Shown here: positions 61,539 through 64,000 of the stretch, in pieces
Layout: the number at the start of each line of letters is the position of its first letter
Position numbering within the stretch: position 1 is the stretch's first letter
Origin: an uncultured Caldilineaceae bacterium
GTDB taxonomy: Bacteria > Chloroflexota > Anaerolineae > Caldilineales > Caldilineaceae
DNA length: 64,000 bases
Assembly (NCBI GenBank): GCA_958295915.1
Contig: OY282381.1
Coordinates: forward strand, 3,804,722 to 3,868,721
Direction of reading: 5' to 3'
Made by a program: the position numbers and the translations under genes
The notes under the pieces: model-generated
Told to the model about the DNA's origin: nothing
The model's input: only the letters and a program-made list of their open reading frames with translations
Databases searched by the model: none

Positions 61539-61886
61539 CCGAATGGCTGAGATCGCGGGCGAGACGCCCGCATAAGGCATCATGCGTTCGAGGCAGCCCA
61601 CTGTTTGCGCGTCGTGGCAAAGATCAGACGCCAGTAGCCAGCGCCGTTACTGGCCACTAGCCACTGGCGACTGGCCACTGCAGTTGGCCTGTGGACATCT
61701 ATCATCCTGTCTATCCATCCATCCTGAAAATCCTGATTCAGACAATCTGTTCCTCTCCCCAAAAATCCGGGAGACGCCCTAGGGGCAAGATCTGGTTGCG
61801 CGCCTTGGTTGCCAGTGGTAAATTGGTCGAATATGTAAGGCAAATAGGAAGTTCAGGAAGTCTTGTAGGAAGAAGGGATAAAATCA
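61539..61886. other. Intergenic spacer with repeats
   Basis: No gene seen. It has a local low-complexity stretch of CCACTGGC/TGGCCACT words (61645-61685) and copy 2 of the 82-bp dispersed repeat. Confidence 0.5.
61700..61781. repeat. 82-bp dispersed repeat, copy 2
   Basis: Same orientation as 33819-33900, about eight mismatches. Both copies end near a gene boundary. Confidence 0.8.
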
Positions 61887-62615
61887 ATGAACGCAACGAC
61901 TGCAGAAATGGGTCAATCCTTCGCTCGGGATGGGTTTGTCATCGTGCCCAATTTGTTCCGCCGCGCTGAAGTCCAGGTATTCAAGGAGGGCATCCGCGCA
62001 ATATTGGACCAGGTGAAGCGGGAGGAGATCGCAGCCAAGAAGGATCCCAGAGAAATCTTAGCCACCGGGGTCTATGTTGGTCTGGCCGCGCGCAGCGGCT
62101 TGTTCCGGCAAGCAGTGCGAGATGAACGTCTGATCGATATTCTGGCAGCCATCCTCGGGCCGAATATTGAGTTTCTCAGTGATAAGGTCGTTTTCAAAGA
62201 TACCGAAAGGCATCTCGCCAGCCCATGGCATCAGGACTGGCCGTACTGGCAAGGGACGCATAAGATCTCCGTGTGGGTAGCTTTGGATGATGCCACCCCA
62301 GAGAACGGCTGTCTGAAGTTGCTGCCCGGATCACATCGAAGCAGTGTGGTCCATGACGGGGACAATAGCGATGGCGCTGGTTTCGGTCACCGTATACGCC
62401 CTGACGCGGTAGATGAGAGCGCAGCCATGACCGCAGCCCTTGAGGCCGGCGGCGCTGTTTTCTTCCATGACTTGATCCTTCACGCCAGCCATCCGAATAC
62501 GGCGCATCGAGAGCGGTGGATCTGGGTTCCCACCTATCGGGATGCGCAAGCCGAAGATCCAGCCTACGCGTGGGCTGTGGCCAACGCAGTGGTCCGCGGC
62601 AGCGGCCGGCAGTGA
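61887..62615 (+). CDS. Phytanoyl-CoA dioxygenase (PhyH) family oxygenase
   Basis: 242 residues. The Fe(II) site is visible as HQD in SPWHQDWPYW (His~114, Asp~116) and a distal His in LILHASHPN (~198), with Arg in AHRERWIWV for 2-oxoglutarate. KLLPGSHRSSV is the usual PhyH loop. PhyH proteins hydroxylate diverse small molecules. It is followed by gene fragments and by a second PhyH-like gene at 63424. Confidence 0.92.
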   Translation: MNATTAEMGQSFARDGFVIVPNLFRRAEVQVFKEGIRAILDQVKREEIAAKKDPREILATGVYVGLAARSGLFRQAVRDERLIDILAAILGPNIEFLSDKVVFKDTERHLASPWHQDWPYWQGTHKISVWVALDDATPENGCLKLLPGSHRSSVVHDGDNSDGAGFGHRIRPDAVDESAAMTAALEAGGAVFFHDLILHASHPNTAHRERWIWVPTYRDAQAEDPAYAWAVANAVVRGSGRQ

Positions 62616-62685
62616 GCAATCAGGAGAGGCCCGCCAATCTGTAATATGGGTAAAACGTAACGCTTGATTCTCCAAACTGGCGACC

Positions 62686-62925
62686 GTGGCCCTGTTCGAA
62701 TTCAACCGGGTATGGAGCGACTATCTGGCCCCCTTGATCTTCATCACCCGTCAGGAACAGTTCACCATCGCTTTAGGGCTGACTTACTTTCTGGATCGAG
62801 ACCGCCCCTTGTGGAATCTGGCTATGGCCGGCAATACAATGGCAATATTGCCCGTGATCCTCGTTTTTGTGCTGGCCCAGCGAGTCTTCATCGAGGGCAT
62901 TACCCTTACCGGCATCAAGGGGTAA
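62686..62925 (+). pseudogene. C-terminal fragment of a sugar ABC permease
   Basis: 79 residues (NRVWSDYLAPLIFITRQEQF, GNTMAILPVILVFVLAQRVF, IEGITLTGIKG) match the last two membrane segments and C-terminus of MalG-type permeases, after the EAA loop. The first ~200 residues are absent and there is no ribosome site. It is a deletion remnant. Confidence 0.75.
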
Positions 62926-62974
62926 TATTTAAAATTATGACCAGAGGAATCCGTGATCCGAGAGCGCAGTTACG

Positions 62975-63337
62975 ATGAACCATCCATTGCTGGATAGTAA
63001 GATCATTGAACAAGCGCCAATAACCTATATGAATGAGATTGGCCAGGTCTTCTCAGTCTCCGACGAACATATGCAGGATTCGGGCAACATCTCGTATGGG
63101 GTACAGGTTGATCAGCAGCGCTTCTTCGTCAAGACTGCCGGAAATCCTGACGATCCACGTCCCTTTCTGTCTCACGAGCAAAGGGTAGCTTTACTTCGAA
63201 ACGCAATCCGTCTATGGCGCAGTTGCAATCATATCGCCTTACCCCAGCTACACAACGTGATCGAGGCGTCCGCCGGGCCATTGCTCGTCTATACCTGGAT
63301 CGAAGGTGAACTCCTCCTGGCGCGAGGCACGCAATGA
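62975..63337 (+). pseudogene. N-terminal fragment of a kinase/phosphotransferase-like protein
   Basis: 120 residues with an N-lobe pattern: GNISYGVQVDQQRFFVKTAG (candidate ATP-binding Lys), HEQRVALLRNAIRLWRSCNH and LLVYTWIEGELL (hinge). It then stops (ARGTQ) before any catalytic loop. After the stop, an 80-bp stretch of unclear origin leads to the next gene. Probably a truncated serine/threonine-kinase-like gene. Confidence 0.6.
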
Positions 63338-63423
63338 GACGCCGGGTTGTTCGTGAAACGGGCGATTTGCCCCAATTGGTGAGTTCCTTTATGTCTTCGC
63401 GTTGAATCGGTAAGGAGTATCCA

Positions 63424-64000
63424 ATGCAACTCACACACAGTCACAAACACAAACTGTACGCGGATGGCTACGTCAAAATCTCCGGCGTAATTCCCCAGAT
63501 TATGGTGGATGATGCTGTACGGGCGATTAACCACTCGTTGGGCGAAGGGATTGACCCCGCCCAGATAGTCACCTATCGCTCGCGATCTTTTTGCCCTGAA
63601 CTTCAACATGCCCCGGTAATTACCGATCTGCTGAACAAAACACCAGCTCTTGCCGTAGCGGAATCGGCGATTGGCAAGGGCCAGATCACACCAGTACAGC
63701 GTGGCCAGATCGCATTGCGCTTTCCTACACTGCAAGATCCCCCAGAATCACCTGACCCTCATCTGGATGGCATGTATTCGCCCCATAATGGCGTTCCTAA
63801 GGGAGAGATCCGTAATTTCACCATGTTGCTCGGTGTAGCGCTGAGCGATGTGACCACGGACTATGCAGGCAATTTAACCGTTTGGCCCGGGACGCATCAT
63901 ATCTACGAACAGTATTTTCGCGCGCGTGGTCCTCAAACTCTTCTCGAAGGGATGCCGATTGTAGCCCTGCCTGAGCCTGTACAGCTTACGGCCCGTGCTG
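63424..64000 (+). CDS. PhyH-like 2-oxoglutarate/Fe(II) oxygenase, 3' end outside window
   Basis: ATG 63424 with TAAGGAG upstream; 192 codons remain open to the window edge. The N-terminal LYADGYVKISGVIPQIMVDD is the common PhyH opening. The iron motif appears as HLD in PDPHLDGMYSP (His~111, Asp~113), followed by GEIRNFTMLLGVALSDV and GNLTVWPGTHH. The distal His and Arg lie partly beyond the edge. It is clearly different from the PhyH gene at 61887. Confidence 0.85.
   Translation, partial: MQLTHSHKHKLYADGYVKISGVIPQIMVDDAVRAINHSLGEGIDPAQIVTYRSRSFCPELQHAPVITDLLNKTPALAVAESAIGKGQITPVQRGQIALRFPTLQDPPESPDPHLDGMYSPHNGVPKGEIRNFTMLLGVALSDVTTDYAGNLTVWPGTHHIYEQYFRARGPQTLLEGMPIVALPEPVQLTARA

Overview
The window is GC-rich bacterial DNA with very little sequence resembling well-studied model species. 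Several traits point to a Chloroflexota (Anaerolineae/Caldilineaceae-like) bacterium, possibly host- or particle-associated: lipoprotein sugar-binding proteins with Ala/Pro-rich linkers after the lipobox, an M81 (MlrC) peptidase, several PhyH oxygenases, a GHL6-type glycosidase, Uma2 endonucleases and short palindromes with a CTTGTGCC core. This placement is inference. No rRNA or tRNA gene, no intact insertion sequence and no CRISPR array was found.

Region 1 (1-16566, all minus strand) is a tandem, mosaic array of five paralogues of one secreted protein. Each has an N-terminal membrane/signal segment, a PQQ-type glucose/sorbosone dehydrogenase propeller, one to four copies of a ~124-residue Cys-containing repeat and, where intact, a C-terminal cytochrome c domain (CGSCH). 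The paralogues are separated by pieces of a Uma2 endonuclease gene and an SDR gene. The Uma2 tail overlaps each dehydrogenase start as ATGA. A G-tract lies inside the first ~20 codons of every copy; it is long and pure in three copies, and one of those is out of frame. This looks like a phase-variable, repeat-variable quinohemoprotein family.

Region 2 (16.6-21.2 kb, plus strand) is a heterodimeric ABC exporter with one degenerate ATP site. It is preceded by a sigma70 promoter, a 25-codon leader ORF and a terminator/antiterminator, in the manner of the B. subtilis bmrBCD locus. Region 3 (21.2-25.2 kb) is a promoter, TPP riboswitch and terminator controlling a thiamine-binding protein, a ThiXYZ-like ABC importer and an isopenicillin-N-synthase-like oxygenase.

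Region 4 (25.2-34.8 kb) holds a small membrane protein, a YgiT-like antitoxin without its cysteines, PDH E1 and E2 (minus strand), duplicated small lipoproteins, a frameshifted DUF554 gene, an epimerase, an NHL propeller, a peptide deformylase and an enolase-family remnant.

Region 5 (34.75-48.2 kb) is a probable anti-phage defence operon on the minus strand: a 1346-aa NERD/pseudokinase/kinase/P-loop ATPase, two almost identical ~600-aa proteins from a recent tandem duplication, and a 1672-aa HerA-like ATPase. It resembles the MAD6-MAD7-MAD8 part of MADS, or DptFGH, but has no methyltransferase in the window. A decayed type ISP restriction-modification fragment lies beside it.

Region 6 (48.4-64 kb) holds an FG-GAP protein, a toxin-antitoxin pair with a shortened toxin and an AT-rich repeat/tyrosine-tail membrane protein. 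These are followed by a sugar ABC importer plus glycosidase operon, a 2-hydroxyacid dehydrogenase, an M81 peptidase, PhyH oxygenases and remnants of a permease and a kinase-like gene.
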